Assembly: GCF_000614975.1 (NCBI RefSeq)
Contig: NZ_BALM01000010.1
Location: forward strand, 62,001 to 126,000
Direction of reading: 5' to 3'
Length of the DNA stretch: 64,000 nucleotides
From: Shewanella marina JCM 15074
GTDB taxonomy: Bacteria; Pseudomonadota; Gammaproteobacteria; Enterobacterales; Shewanellaceae
Numbering within the stretch: the first letter of the stretch is position 1; each line of letters starts with the position of its first letter. The notes under the pieces were generated by a model that was given only the letters and a program-made list of their open reading frames with translations, searched no databases and was not told the origin of the DNA. Below, piece by piece: positions 16,891 to 25,836 of the stretch. Made by a program: the position numbers and the translations under genes.

Positions 16891-17827
16891 GTGCATTTCA
16901 TTTTGATTCATTAGTATGGCATTGGCCTATTGCCATTTATCTGTTTTTAGCGGGTATTTCAGCAGGGGCCATGTTCTTCGCTATTTTGCTTAAATACGCT
17001 TGTTTAAAGCAGACGGCGCATGAATCTAAGTTTATTTTAGCGGCCTGTATTATTGCCCCTATTTCAGTGTTCTTGGGATTAGGGATTTTGGTGGTCGATT
17101 TAACTAAGCCATTAGATTTTTGGAAAATTCTGGTGTTCTATAACCCGCGCTCGGTCATGTCGGTCGGGGTAATTATCCTGATGATTTACCAAGTGTTTAT
17201 GTTTGCATGGATAGCGGCAGTATACGCTAAACCCATACAAACATGGTTGGGGCTACGCTTTACCCCAATCAATAAACTACTTACTTGGCTAGCGCAGCAA
17301 CATGCCAGTATTACCGGATTATTGCTGATATTGTCCTTGTCATTAGGCGCTTATACCGGCTTTTTATTGTCAGCATTGCCAGGTTATCCGATGCTAAATA
17401 ATCCAGTGCTACCCCTGCTATTTTTAATCTCAGGGTTAACCTCTGGCGCTGCTGGTGCACTGCTGCTGGGTGTGTTGTTAAAAGGTCAGCCAGACAGTAA
17501 AGAAGTGAAGTTTATTCATAAAATCGAAATTCCACTGATTTTAGTCGAGTTGTCGATCATCTTTACCTTCTTTATGGGATTAGTGCTCAGCGGCGGCCAA
17601 AAACAAGTTGCAGCCGCCACCGCCATCGGTGCAGGATTTTGGGGCTGGGTATTTTGGTTAGGCATTATTGGCGTGGGTTTATCAGTGCCATTAGCATGAA
17701 CCTCTTTATGACGGCATCATCACAGCGTAAATTTTCCTACGTCGCTATGACCGCATTGATGAGCCTTATCGGCGTATTGCTGCTACGTAATTTTATTCTT
17801 TACACAGGGCAAATGACGACGGTGTAA
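16887..17827 (+). pseudogene. nrfD: NrfD-like polysulfide-reductase-type membrane subunit, frameshifted near the 3' end
   Basis: Quinol-oxidising integral membrane subunit. The first 270 residues cover seven or more membrane helices (e.g. PIAIYLFLAGISAGAMFFAI, FTFFMGLVLSGG) and end at TGA 17697-17699. The last helix and tail (MNLFMTASSQRKFSYVAMTALM...ILYTGQMTTV) continue in the next frame to 17827. Adding one base in the GC before ATG at 17694-17696 restores SVPLAMNLF and a length of about 312 aa, near the family's ~318. As read, the protein loses its final transmembrane helix. It is one of four single-base breaks in this window. Confidence 0.8.
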
Positions 17828-17862
17828 TCATTCACTCAATCTATCAACATCACCACCCCATT

Positions 17863-17892
17863 AACGTCAATCAATTGATTGGCGTTTTTTTT
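17863..17892 (+). terminator. Rho-independent terminator of the nrf-like operon
   Basis: AACGTCAATCAA paired with TTGATTGGCGTT, then eight T residues. Confidence 0.8.
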
Positions 17893-18027
17893 ATGACAAA
17901 TCAGCCTATTTCTCGATAGCCAATGAGCGAGATTGATCGACAATAAAATGGTTTAGATGTGAAGCTTAACCATTAATTTATAATCAAAATCATTAAGATA
18001 ATGGCATTAATCTCAAGGGTATAAATA

Positions 18028-18669
18028 GTGGTTATTGATTATTACAATCAGCTAGCGACAGAGCTAGCTGAGCAATATCAAAGTTTGGCGGTAGACGATG
18101 TGCATCGCGGTTGGATCGATTTAATTGCCACTGATGTAAGCAAGCCATTTTATATGCTGGATATTGGCGCAGGCAGTGGCCGAGATGCCCGCTATTTTGC
18201 TCAAATTACGCCAAAGGCTAATGTAGTAGCAATTGAGCCAGCAAGTGAATTTGCCAAGCAAGGCAAACAATATACTCAAGGACAAGCCGTTACTTGGCTA
18301 GCCGATAGCTTGCCAGCTTTAATCCAACTGAAACAAGCTATTACTGCTGACAAGTTAGCGGCTCAGTATGACTTAGTACTGTTGTCAGCGGTATGGATGC
18401 ATCTTGCGCCAGAACTGCGTGCGCAGGCAATGCAAAACATCGCTCCTTTAGTTGCTACCAATGGCCTGTTAGTGATCAGTTTGCGCTTTGGTCAAAGTGA
18501 ATTTGATCTGACTACTCGGCAAATGTTCCATGTGTCAGTGGCAGAAGTGCTAGGGTTAGCAGAGCAACAGCAATTGCGCTTAGTGCGACATGTACAAGCT
18601 GAAAATGATTTTCAGCAGCGCGACCATATCTCATGGCAAACCTTAGTCTTTCAAGCTGGGGCGAATTAA
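18028..18669 (+). CDS. Class I SAM-dependent methyltransferase
   Basis: 213 aa with a Rossmann-type SAM-binding motif, LDIGAGSGRDARYFA (~residues 48-62), the acidic motif II in VVAIEPASEF, and a motif IV-like region DLVLLSAVWMHL (~125). The start is GTG. It ends 3 bp before the HNH endonuclease gene and so forms a two-gene unit with it. The substrate is unknown: it lacks the DPPY/NPPF motif of N6-adenine/N4-cytosine DNA methylases and a PC motif for C5, so it does not look like an ordinary restriction-modification methylase. Confidence 0.8.
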   Translation: MVIDYYNQLATELAEQYQSLAVDDVHRGWIDLIATDVSKPFYMLDIGAGSGRDARYFAQITPKANVVAIEPASEFAKQGKQYTQGQAVTWLADSLPALIQLKQAITADKLAAQYDLVLLSAVWMHLAPELRAQAMQNIAPLVATNGLLVISLRFGQSEFDLTTRQMFHVSVAEVLGLAEQQQLRLVRHVQAENDFQQRDHISWQTLVFQAGAN

Positions 18670-18672
18670 GCC

Positions 18673-19740
18673 ATGCAAGCCAGTCCACAAATTCAATTAG
18701 ATTTTATTGCCTATTTGCAGCGTATTTTTGTTGAAGGCGATTTTTCTGCTACCTACAAATATGCGCTATTGCATGCGCTGGCCGATATTTGTGTTGAGCA
18801 GGCAGGGCTAACGAATACGGTTAGTGCGAATAGTGGTTCGACGCTACGTATTAGTCATCAACAATTAGCCGAAAAATTTATCGAACTGTATTGGCAGCAT
18901 TCAGTGCCATATTCTGCTACAGCAGCAGAACCTATGTTGTTACTGCAAAACATGGGTCAACAAGCAAAAATTCTCACTCAATTAGCTGGGCTGCGAGCTT
19001 GCGGCGTCAATAGTGTTAGTCAGTTAAAAAGGCATCATGACTGGAGTACGCTGGTTAAAGCAAGCAAGAATATTGTCAAAGTTGGCCCACTATGGCGCTT
19101 ACAGAAGTTGGCAGGTATTGATGAATGTTTTTTGTATCCGCATCAACATAATACTGATTATATCGAGTTAAATGCAGGCATCAGTTTTTGCTTTAGACGC
19201 TTCTACGATCTTGTGGTGACCATGGTGCGTAACCATTGGCAATTACAAATCCGTAAAAATAGTCGTAATGATGTGCTTATTGGTGATAAAGGCAATTTAG
19301 CTGATTTCCTCTTTGGCAGTAATCGCCGCAGCTTACAACAAGCCAAGCCTCTGCTATTTGATATTCAAGCCGGTAATTGTTTTTATTGTCAAAAGCCTCT
19401 CAAATTGCAACAAGACACGGCCGAAGTGGATCATTTTATTCCGTGGACTCGATACCCAAATGATCTTGGCCATAACTTCGTATTGGCACATCGCCGCTGT
19501 AACAACAACAAGCGCGATCACTTAGCTTCACTTAGCCATCAACATCGCTGGTTAACTCAAAATTTAGAGCAATATCGACAACTGATCAGCGATGAACTCA
19601 GCCCTTATTTCAGCTGTGATGCCGAGCGAACCCTAAGCATCAACCACTGGGCATACCAAGTCGCCAAACAAAACCATTCACAACTCTGGCAAGGCATTAA
19701 TCAGTTTGTGGGGTTTGAGGAGAGGGAAGCGGTGGTGTGA
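18673..19740 (+). CDS. HNH endonuclease
   Basis: 355 aa. The HNH module sits at ~235-285: zinc pair CFYC (~237-240), catalytic EVDHFIPWTRYPNDLGHN, then HRRCNNNKRDH with the second cysteine of the zinc site. The preceding ~230 residues are mostly helical and unassigned. It directly follows the methyltransferase gene and precedes McrBC, which suggests DNA targeting or defence, but specificity and partner are not visible. Confidence 0.85.
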   Translation: MQASPQIQLDFIAYLQRIFVEGDFSATYKYALLHALADICVEQAGLTNTVSANSGSTLRISHQQLAEKFIELYWQHSVPYSATAAEPMLLLQNMGQQAKILTQLAGLRACGVNSVSQLKRHHDWSTLVKASKNIVKVGPLWRLQKLAGIDECFLYPHQHNTDYIELNAGISFCFRRFYDLVVTMVRNHWQLQIRKNSRNDVLIGDKGNLADFLFGSNRRSLQQAKPLLFDIQAGNCFYCQKPLKLQQDTAEVDHFIPWTRYPNDLGHNFVLAHRRCNNNKRDHLASLSHQHRWLTQNLEQYRQLISDELSPYFSCDAERTLSINHWAYQVAKQNHSQLWQGINQFVGFEEREAVV

Positions 19741-19820
19741 AGAAAATACATAATTTATGTACGTATTAATTGAATACCAAATTATCTAATCGCTGCAACA
19801 CTAAGGAATAAATAATCAAT

Positions 19821-22307
19821 ATGGGAATCACACTAGAGCAAAGATTATCAACTTGGGATGAATTTTTAGCTCGTTGGCCGAAAAAGCGAATAGAAGAGCT
19901 GACATTAGAAGAGTATGTGGATGTAAAAAATCGTGACACATTTGCATACTGGCTGGAGCACAAGACTAAAATCTTGGGCTCAATTCGTGGCGGTGACTCA
20001 TCAAAATTTGGTATTTACCGACGTAATAAGCCACCAAAAGGTGGACGTTCTCATATTAAACATGGAGATGTTTATTCATGGCTATCTCGTTTTGGCGACA
20101 CTGAAGAAACAGCTTTTGATTCTATAAAAAATGAAATACTAAAAGTAATCGATTTTATTGAAGCTGGAGATGTAAAAGCAATTCAAGAAATTGGGCTAGC
20201 AGATACTCTTAAGTGGAAGTTAGCATTTTTGTACCAAGACCCAGAGCACCCAAAAGTCATTAATATTTTTAAACGAGATATGCTAAGGGATGCATGCTCT
20301 GATCCGACAGGCGAGTTCTCTGATTTGTATAGTAGCCTCTTAAAAGATAGGGGGGACACCAATATTGTTCAATATGGCTATGAAATTTGGAGCTCACTTG
20401 AGGATGCCGAATCAGATGACTCCGAAATTGAGGTAAATATGGTATCTGATGACAGAAATGAGTGCAGATTGCCGTTAAATACGATCCTTTATGGTCCTCC
20501 TGGTACAGGCAAAACTTACAACACGATCAATAAAGCTCTTGCCATTGTGGATCCTGAATATCTATCTAAAAATGTGAGTGACCGTAAGAAAATCAAAGCT
20601 CGTTTTGACGAACTTGTTGCTAAAAACCGCATTGGTTTTGTGACTTTTCATCAGAGTTTTAGTTATGAAGACTTTGTTGAAGGACTAAAAGCTAATAGTG
20701 ATGAAACAGCTCAAATCAGCTACGAAATTGAAGATGGTATTTTTAAGCGGATGTGTGCTGCCGCAAATGCTAAACCGATAATGATGCAGTCTCAGCATCG
20801 GATTGATATTTCGGGACGTAAAGTATGGAAGATGTCTTTAGGGGATACTCTTGGGGACGACGCATATATTTATGAACAATGCCTTAAAAATAATTATGTT
20901 TTATTAGGCTACGGCTACAACGTTGACTTTAGTGCCTCAAAAGATAGAAAAGCAGTCATTGAAGCGTATAAATATAATGGTATTGAAATAGAAAACGAGA
21001 ATTACGACTACAGAGTTATATCAGTTAATAACTTTAAAAATGTTATGTCAGTCGGAGATTTAATTGTAGTTTCTGATGGAAATCGTAAATTTAGGGCGAT
21101 TGCTGAAGTGACTGGTGATTACCAATTTGACTCAGCTGCAATTGAAGATGATGGGTACTCTCAAATGCGTAAGGTTATGTGGCATCGAGTATATGGACCA
21201 TCTTTACCTGTTGATGAGTTGTTTAATAAAAACTTATCTCAGATGACATTGTATCGATTACGTGAACCTGTATTAGATTTAGTAAAGTTTCAGGAAATGT
21301 TGGCTGGTGAAACGATAAGAGATAGCACAGTGTCTGGTATCTCGGTAGGAACTCAAGTTTCATCATATCAAGTTGAGTCTATTTCTGATGAGATTATTAG
21401 TCTAAGAAAGCCTAATGGGTCGCTATTACCTATGCCTAGGACAATTGTAGATAGTCTTGTGTCTATGGTTTCAAATAACCTACTGACGATCGATGATATA
21501 AAGTATAAAAGGGTATTTGAAAGAGTTGATACCGATATGGAAAAGTATATCGTTAATGGCTATCCAAATATTTTAGCTCCTTTAGTTCAAGCTATACACC
21601 ATTACGGCCTTGATAAGATAACGGTTAGTAATGATAAACGCGTATTGATAATCGATGAGATTAATCGTGGCAATATTTCAAATATTTTCGGTGAGCTCAT
21701 CACGCTTATTGAGCAGAGTAAACGTGCTGGTGGATCTGAAGCCCTATCTGTGAAATTACCTTATTCGAAAGAATCATTTTCAGTCCCTTCTAATTTACAC
21801 ATAATTGGTACGATGAATACAGCTGACAAGTCATTGGCTCAAGTAGACATTGCTTTGCGTCGTCGCTTTGAATTTATTGAGATGATGCCCAAGCATGAAT
21901 TACTTGAGAATATCGATATTGAAGGTATCAATATCGCTGAGTTACTTAAAACCATTAATCAACGTATTGAACTGTTATATGATCGTGAGCATACCATTGG
22001 GCATAGTTTCTTTTTACCATTAATAAATGAGCCTACGATAGAACGTTTGGCTCGTATTTTTGAGCTAGAAATATTGCCTTTGCTTGAGGAATACTTCTTT
22101 GAGGATTGGGAGCGTGTAGGGCAGGTATTAGGTGATCACCTTAAATCAGATCCCAAGTTGATGTTCATCGAGGAGAAGTTCACAGAGGCTTCTGTATCGC
22201 AGCTAATGGGTAGTGATTGGTTACAAGATGGTATTCGGCCATATCAACGTAATACTAAGGCATTAAGTAATCCAGAAGCGTATATAGGGATATATGATTC
22301 GTTCTAA
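19821..22307 (+). CDS. mcrB: McrB-like GTPase/AAA+ restriction subunit with inserted EVE-like domain
   Basis: 828 aa, larger than E. coli McrB (about 460). The N-terminal ~200 residues are unassigned. Walker A GPPGTGKT is at 225-232, with the McrB-typical FVTFHQSFSYEDFVEG soon after. Walker B LIIDEINRG is at ~609-617 and the sensor region is GTMNTADKSLAQVD...LRRRF. Between DGIFKRMC (~310) and Walker B lies an insertion at ~330-480 (KVWKMSLGD, YVLLGYGYNVDF, VGDLIVVSDGNRKFRAIAEV, WHRVYGPSLPVDELF) that looks like an EVE/PUA-type domain, known in other proteins to bind modified bases. It overlaps mcrC by 14 bp. It would act as the motor and specificity subunit of a type IV (modification-dependent) restriction system. 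Confidence 0.88.
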   Translation: MGITLEQRLSTWDEFLARWPKKRIEELTLEEYVDVKNRDTFAYWLEHKTKILGSIRGGDSSKFGIYRRNKPPKGGRSHIKHGDVYSWLSRFGDTEETAFDSIKNEILKVIDFIEAGDVKAIQEIGLADTLKWKLAFLYQDPEHPKVINIFKRDMLRDACSDPTGEFSDLYSSLLKDRGDTNIVQYGYEIWSSLEDAESDDSEIEVNMVSDDRNECRLPLNTILYGPPGTGKTYNTINKALAIVDPEYLSKNVSDRKKIKARFDELVAKNRIGFVTFHQSFSYEDFVEGLKANSDETAQISYEIEDGIFKRMCAAANAKPIMMQSQHRIDISGRKVWKMSLGDTLGDDAYIYEQCLKNNYVLLGYGYNVDFSASKDRKAVIEAYKYNGIEIENENYDYRVISVNNFKNVMSVGDLIVVSDGNRKFRAIAEVTGDYQFDSAAIEDDGYSQMRKVMWHRVYGPSLPVDELFNKNLSQMTLYRLREPVLDLVKFQEMLAGETIRDSTVSGISVGTQVSSYQVESISDEIISLRKPNGSLLPMPRTIVDSLVSMVSNNLLTIDDIKYKRVFERVDTDMEKYIVNGYPNILAPLVQAIHHYGLDKITVSNDKRVLIIDEINRGNISNIFGELITLIEQSKRAGGSEALSVKLPYSKESFSVPSNLHIIGTMNTADKSLAQVDIALRRRFEFIEMMPKHELLENIDIEGINIAELLKTINQRIELLYDREHTIGHSFFLPLINEPTIERLARIFELEILPLLEEYFFEDWERVGQVLGDHLKSDPKLMFIEEKFTEASVSQLMGSDWLQDGIRPYQRNTKALSNPEAYIGIYDSF

Positions 22308-23571
22308 AGTTAACGATGTTATCGTTAGGGAGTATGCTCTTTTAATCAATGGGGGCAACAACTGCAGCATAGATTGCCACTCAATACCTAGGTGTGCCTT
22401 TGAGTGGTTGCTTATGCATGGAGTCAGTAATGGTGAAAAGCAACGGGAGCTAGTTAAGGTAAAGAGGTATGGGAAATCGATTGCCTTACAGGTGGTGAAT
22501 TTTGTAGGAGTCCTCGAGACACCATGTCGTACTCGTATTGAAATTTTACCTAAGATTGCCGCTGAGGTGTATGAACCTAAGATTGCTCGTATGACTCTAT
22601 TAAAGATGTTAGCAAAGGTTGAGAATTTAAAGCTGGAGGAGTTTAAACAAACTCAACTACAGCTAATGAAACAACCGATCTATGAATTGCTGATTGCTTA
22701 TTTTTTAAAGATAGTTTCTAAGCTTCTTAGACAGGGACTGAGAAGTGAATATCAGCGTGTAGAGCGTGAATCGTCCTACCTAAAAGGTCAGTTGCAGGTT
22801 TCTAAGCAAATTCGACAACGTCCAGGTCGTCGGAACCTTTTTCATGTTTCTCACGATATTTATAATGCTAATCGTGCCGAGAATCGTCTTATACACTCAT
22901 CATTAAAGCAGGTGCTTAAATGGTCTAGAACGAGTGCTAATCAACGACTAGCTAGAGAGCTGCTTTTTATGTTTGACGGTATAGAATTATCATCAAATTA
23001 TTCTTATGATTTTAGACTGTGGAAGAATGATAGAAGCCTTGCTCACTATCGAATCCTAAAACCTTGGTGTGAACTTATTCTTAGTTATCAATCACCAGTT
23101 GCTATGGTGGGAAAACATGATGGTTTATCATTCCTATTCCCTATGGAACAGTTGTTTGAGCGTTATGTTGCCAAGCAGCTAAGAAATCAATTACCAGCAA
23201 CATTAAAATTAAAAGAGCAGGTATCTAGTCACTGTTTAACAAAGCATAAGGAAAAAGATTGGTTCAGATTAAAGCCAGATATTGTTGTTTATAATAAATC
23301 GCAAGTGGTTACTGTAATGGATACTAAGTGGAAATTGCTTGATGCCTCTCTTGACAGTAAAAAGAACAAGTATAATTTAAGCCAATCTGATATGTACCAG
23401 TTGTTTGCTTATGGTGATAAATACTTAAATGGACAAGGGAATTTATATTTAATTTATCCCCAAAATGCCAGTTTTGAAGAGCCTCTTAATCATTTTGAAT
23501 ACAAGAGTAATTTAAGGCTATATGTTGTACCGTATGATTTGGAAACTGATTCATGCCCTATAAAGTGGTAG
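22294..23571 (+). CDS. mcrC: McrC-like nuclease subunit
   Basis: 425 aa, McrC family. The C-terminal PD-(D/E)XK nuclease core is visible: FRLKPDIVVY (~325-333) and VVTVMDTKWKLLD (~337-349), where D...DxK are the expected catalytic residues. The N-terminal part contains the conserved ETPCRTRIEILPK segment. It overlaps mcrB by 14 bp, as is normal for this pair. It cleaves DNA when McrB translocates on modified DNA. Low complexity and codon use look AT-biased compared with the housekeeping genes to the right, consistent with acquisition. Confidence 0.9.
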   Translation: MIRSKVNDVIVREYALLINGGNNCSIDCHSIPRCAFEWLLMHGVSNGEKQRELVKVKRYGKSIALQVVNFVGVLETPCRTRIEILPKIAAEVYEPKIARMTLLKMLAKVENLKLEEFKQTQLQLMKQPIYELLIAYFLKIVSKLLRQGLRSEYQRVERESSYLKGQLQVSKQIRQRPGRRNLFHVSHDIYNANRAENRLIHSSLKQVLKWSRTSANQRLARELLFMFDGIELSSNYSYDFRLWKNDRSLAHYRILKPWCELILSYQSPVAMVGKHDGLSFLFPMEQLFERYVAKQLRNQLPATLKLKEQVSSHCLTKHKEKDWFRLKPDIVVYNKSQVVTVMDTKWKLLDASLDSKKNKYNLSQSDMYQLFAYGDKYLNGQGNLYLIYPQNASFEEPLNHFEYKSNLRLYVVPYDLETDSCPIKW

Positions 23572-23666
23572 GTGTTTGACTACTTAAATATCACCATTAT
23601 TAGTTTCGTTGGTCTTCATTTTTAACTGATAATGAAGATGATTAGTCTTGTTATTTTTGCTATATC

Positions 23667-23693
23667 AGGCTCAATTAGTAAGCCATTGAGCCT
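23667..23693. terminator. Hairpin between mcrC and the interrupted mazG-like gene
   Basis: AGGCTCAAT / ATTGAGCCT, 9-bp perfect stem with a 9-nt loop. T-runs are short on both sides. It is probably the shared terminator of the convergent genes. Confidence 0.55.
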
Positions 23694-23711
23694 TTCCAAG
23701 CAGAACCATAC

Positions 23712-24329
23712 TTACTTCTTATCATATTTATCGCTACTGCCTTTAAATTTCTCGACTGGATATTTAAGGGCATTTTTTGTCATCTTAGCATTGGCTGCTT
23801 GGGCAATATCAATGTTTAGACGATCGCTAAGTTGTAATAAGTAGATCAATACATCTGCCATTTCTTCTGAGACGGCTTGGTGGGTGTCTGAGTTCGGTTC
23901 GAGTTCAGATTGCGACTCGGTCAACCATTGAAAATGTTCCATTAACTCGCTGACTTCAACCGAGAGTGCCATGAGATACCCAAACAACTTGGGGTTGCAG
24001 AATTCAGTGGGAATTTAACGTGCTTTAGACAAGGCATTGATTGCTGTTAATGGTTATTCCCTTATCAAAATTAATAACGCAGTATAAAGCACGTTAAAAC
24101 CCATCAAAGAAAGCCTTAAGCAAGCCCATTTCGTTGTTGCATCAATTTAAAAGGGAATGCCATTCCTGCATAGATGCGCCTCGACTTGAACTTGCTTAAG
24201 AGCTTCTGAAAATAGCAACCTCAAGTCGTTTGGGTATTAATTTTTAGGTGAATGAAACTGTTGCCAATCACGTTCGCTGTTGAAGCTTCTTAATTTTTGG
24301 ATGAGCTGCTGAATATCTGTGCTAGGCAT
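23712..24329 (-). pseudogene. MazG-type nucleotide pyrophosphohydrolase gene split by a MITE
   Basis: Small all-alpha NTP pyrophosphohydrolase (MazG-like, normally about 110-120 aa). The 5' part is at 24329 to ~24238 (MPSTDIQQLIQKLRSFNSERDWQQFHSPKN, given here only as landmarks ERDWQQFHSPKN). The 3' part from ~23975 to 23712 contains MALSVEVSELMEHFQW and EEMADVLIYLLQL, the Mg-binding EVSEL/EExxD motifs. A 262-bp element (23976-24237) lies exactly between HSPKN and MALSVEV, which are adjacent in the family. A 91-aa downstream frame with an ATG inside the element boundary could be translated, but would lack the first helix. Confidence 0.85.
23976..24237. mobile_element. 262-bp MITE-like element inserted in the mazG-like gene
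   Basis: Terminal inverted repeats of 23 bp with two mismatches: ATACCCAAACAACTTGGGG.. at the left end and, inverted, ATACCCAAACGACTTGAGG.. at the right, both ending GGTTGC. TA at both edges fits a TA target duplication as made by IS630/Tc1-mariner-type transposases (inference). The interior has nested inverted repeats: TTTAACGTGCTTTA (24014-24027) with TAAAGCACGTTAAA (24085-24098), CTTAAGCAAG (24115-24124) with CTTGCTTAAG (24191-24200), and GGAATGCCATTCC. There is no coding capacity. Confidence 0.8.
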
Positions 24330-24448
24330 TGAGTTTGGTCTTACTTAAAGTATCAAAATAACGAGTCACTAGTATAACGAGTTTTGTGGTGCAGATTGAG
24401 ATTATATCTCTGTTTTAGTTGTTTGAGTTGTTGATGGCTTGATCAAAT

Positions 24449-24483
24449 AAAAATGCCTACTTTCAAGGGAAGTAGGCATTTTT
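24449..24483. terminator. Bidirectional-looking terminator
   Basis: AAAAATGCCTACTT / AAGTAGGCATTTTT, 14-bp perfect stem. It lies 27 bp downstream of the YibE/F gene, with an A/T tract on each side. Confidence 0.85.
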
Positions 24484-24509
24484 GTTGAGGGTTATCTTTA
24501 AAAGAAATC

Positions 24510-25697
24510 TTATGCTTTGATTTCGTTTGTTGGCAAAGATGTGGCCTGAGGCTCTTGTTCTAGTGTTGCGGTTTCAGTTTCAATCGGTTCATTTAACATA
24601 TACATAGCGAGCCATGCGGTAATAGGGATGGTTAGTACAATCCCTACGCTGCCTGCAAGTGCGTGGATAATGCTTAATGAAATCACTGGCGTATTGATAA
24701 ATTGAGTGATTGACATATCTAAGCCCCAGACCATCATGATGGTGGTCAATGAGCTACCTGCAAATGCCATAATAAGGGTGTTGGTCATGGTGCCCATAAT
24801 ATCGCGACCAATGTTCATGCTGGCTTGCATTAATTGTTTTGGTGTTAATTTTGGATCGGTAATGCGTAGCTCGTTATAGGCTGAAGCGATAGAGATTGAC
24901 ACATCCATTACCGCGCCTAGGGCTGAAATCATAATGGCGACAAACATTAGCCAGCGGATTTGAATCGGCTGGGTGGCGAGGTAAATAACATCTTCGCCTT
25001 TATCGAGGTAAATACCTGATAGATGCGCAAACTCACCAAATAACTGGGCCATCACGCCTGCAGCAATGACGCCGAGTAGGGTGCCTGCCATAGCGCAATA
25101 ACTTTTGCGGTTATTGCCTGTCACCAAAATAAAGTTAACCACAATTTTGAGGCCCATTAATACGATGGTGACGAGTACTGGATCCCAACCCGCAAAAATA
25201 GCGGGAATTAACACGCCGACCACTAATGCTGCGGTAAAGTAGAGTGATACCACTGAGTTAATGCCTTCACGCTTACCAAATGACAAGAGCAATAATAAAA
25301 AGGCAAAACACATCCAATAAATCGCGGTTGAACGCTTATGGTTATAGGCCCAATAAACGGTGCCGTTGGCGGTTTCGCGGATCATCATAATAAAGGTGTC
25401 GCCCTCTGATACCAGTACGTTATGTTGTCTGCTGAGGGGATTTTTAACTTCGACCACTTTACCTGTTAAGGCGCCATCTAAAATTTCGGCGGTAAAAACT
25501 TGTTTGCCAGTGAGGATGGAAGGCACGCGCGGATCGGGCGCGAGGTCGTTACTGCTAACATGGATAACTTTGGCATCCACAAATACCTGCTCAAGCGATG
25601 ACTTGGGTTTTAAATGGTCGCTCAAACTCGGTGAAATATAAAATATTACCGTTGAAAGTAGGGTGATAAACAGCGTAAAGCGATAAGTGGTTAGCAT
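24510..25697 (-). CDS. YibE/F-family membrane protein
   Basis: 395 aa. An N-terminal membrane segment (FTLFITLLSTVIFYI) is followed by a periplasmic domain of ~100 residues (QVFTAEILDGALTGKVVEV), then about seven more membrane helices. Family hallmarks are MDVSISIASAYNEL and NIGRDIMGTMTNTLIMAFAG near residues 265-320. The function of the family is not established; transport is assumed. It is transcribed away from the 5'-nucleotidase gene end, and a terminator lies just after the stop. Confidence 0.85.
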   Translation of the reverse strand: MLTTYRFTLFITLLSTVIFYISPSLSDHLKPKSSLEQVFVDAKVIHVSSNDLAPDPRVPSILTGKQVFTAEILDGALTGKVVEVKNPLSRQHNVLVSEGDTFIMMIRETANGTVYWAYNHKRSTAIYWMCFAFLLLLLSFGKREGINSVVSLYFTAALVVGVLIPAIFAGWDPVLVTIVLMGLKIVVNFILVTGNNRKSYCAMAGTLLGVIAAGVMAQLFGEFAHLSGIYLDKGEDVIYLATQPIQIRWLMFVAIMISALGAVMDVSISIASAYNELRITDPKLTPKQLMQASMNIGRDIMGTMTNTLIMAFAGSSLTTIMMVWGLDMSITQFINTPVISLSIIHALAGSVGIVLTIPITAWLAMYMLNEPIETETATLEQEPQATSLPTNEIKA

Positions 25698-25784
25698 AAG
25701 AAAACTACTTTAGGTGACTTGTTCACCATGATTACGAGGGTTAATCAATAGCGTTATTCGCTTTGACGAATGTAATGTGCTTAA

Positions 25785-25813
25785 GATAACCCTACCAATA
25801 TGGCAGGGTTATC
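25785..25813 (-). terminator. Terminator after the 5'-nucleotidase gene
   Basis: GATAACCCT / AGGGTTATC, 9-bp stem with two more near-pairs. The T-run is weak. Confidence 0.55.
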
Positions 25814-25836
25814 TATGGCCACTAAAACTTAATCAA

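Noticed and set aside
16231..16901. Four minus-strand frames opposite nrfC
   Set aside because: Antisense shadows. The plus frame has four intact iron-sulfur clusters.
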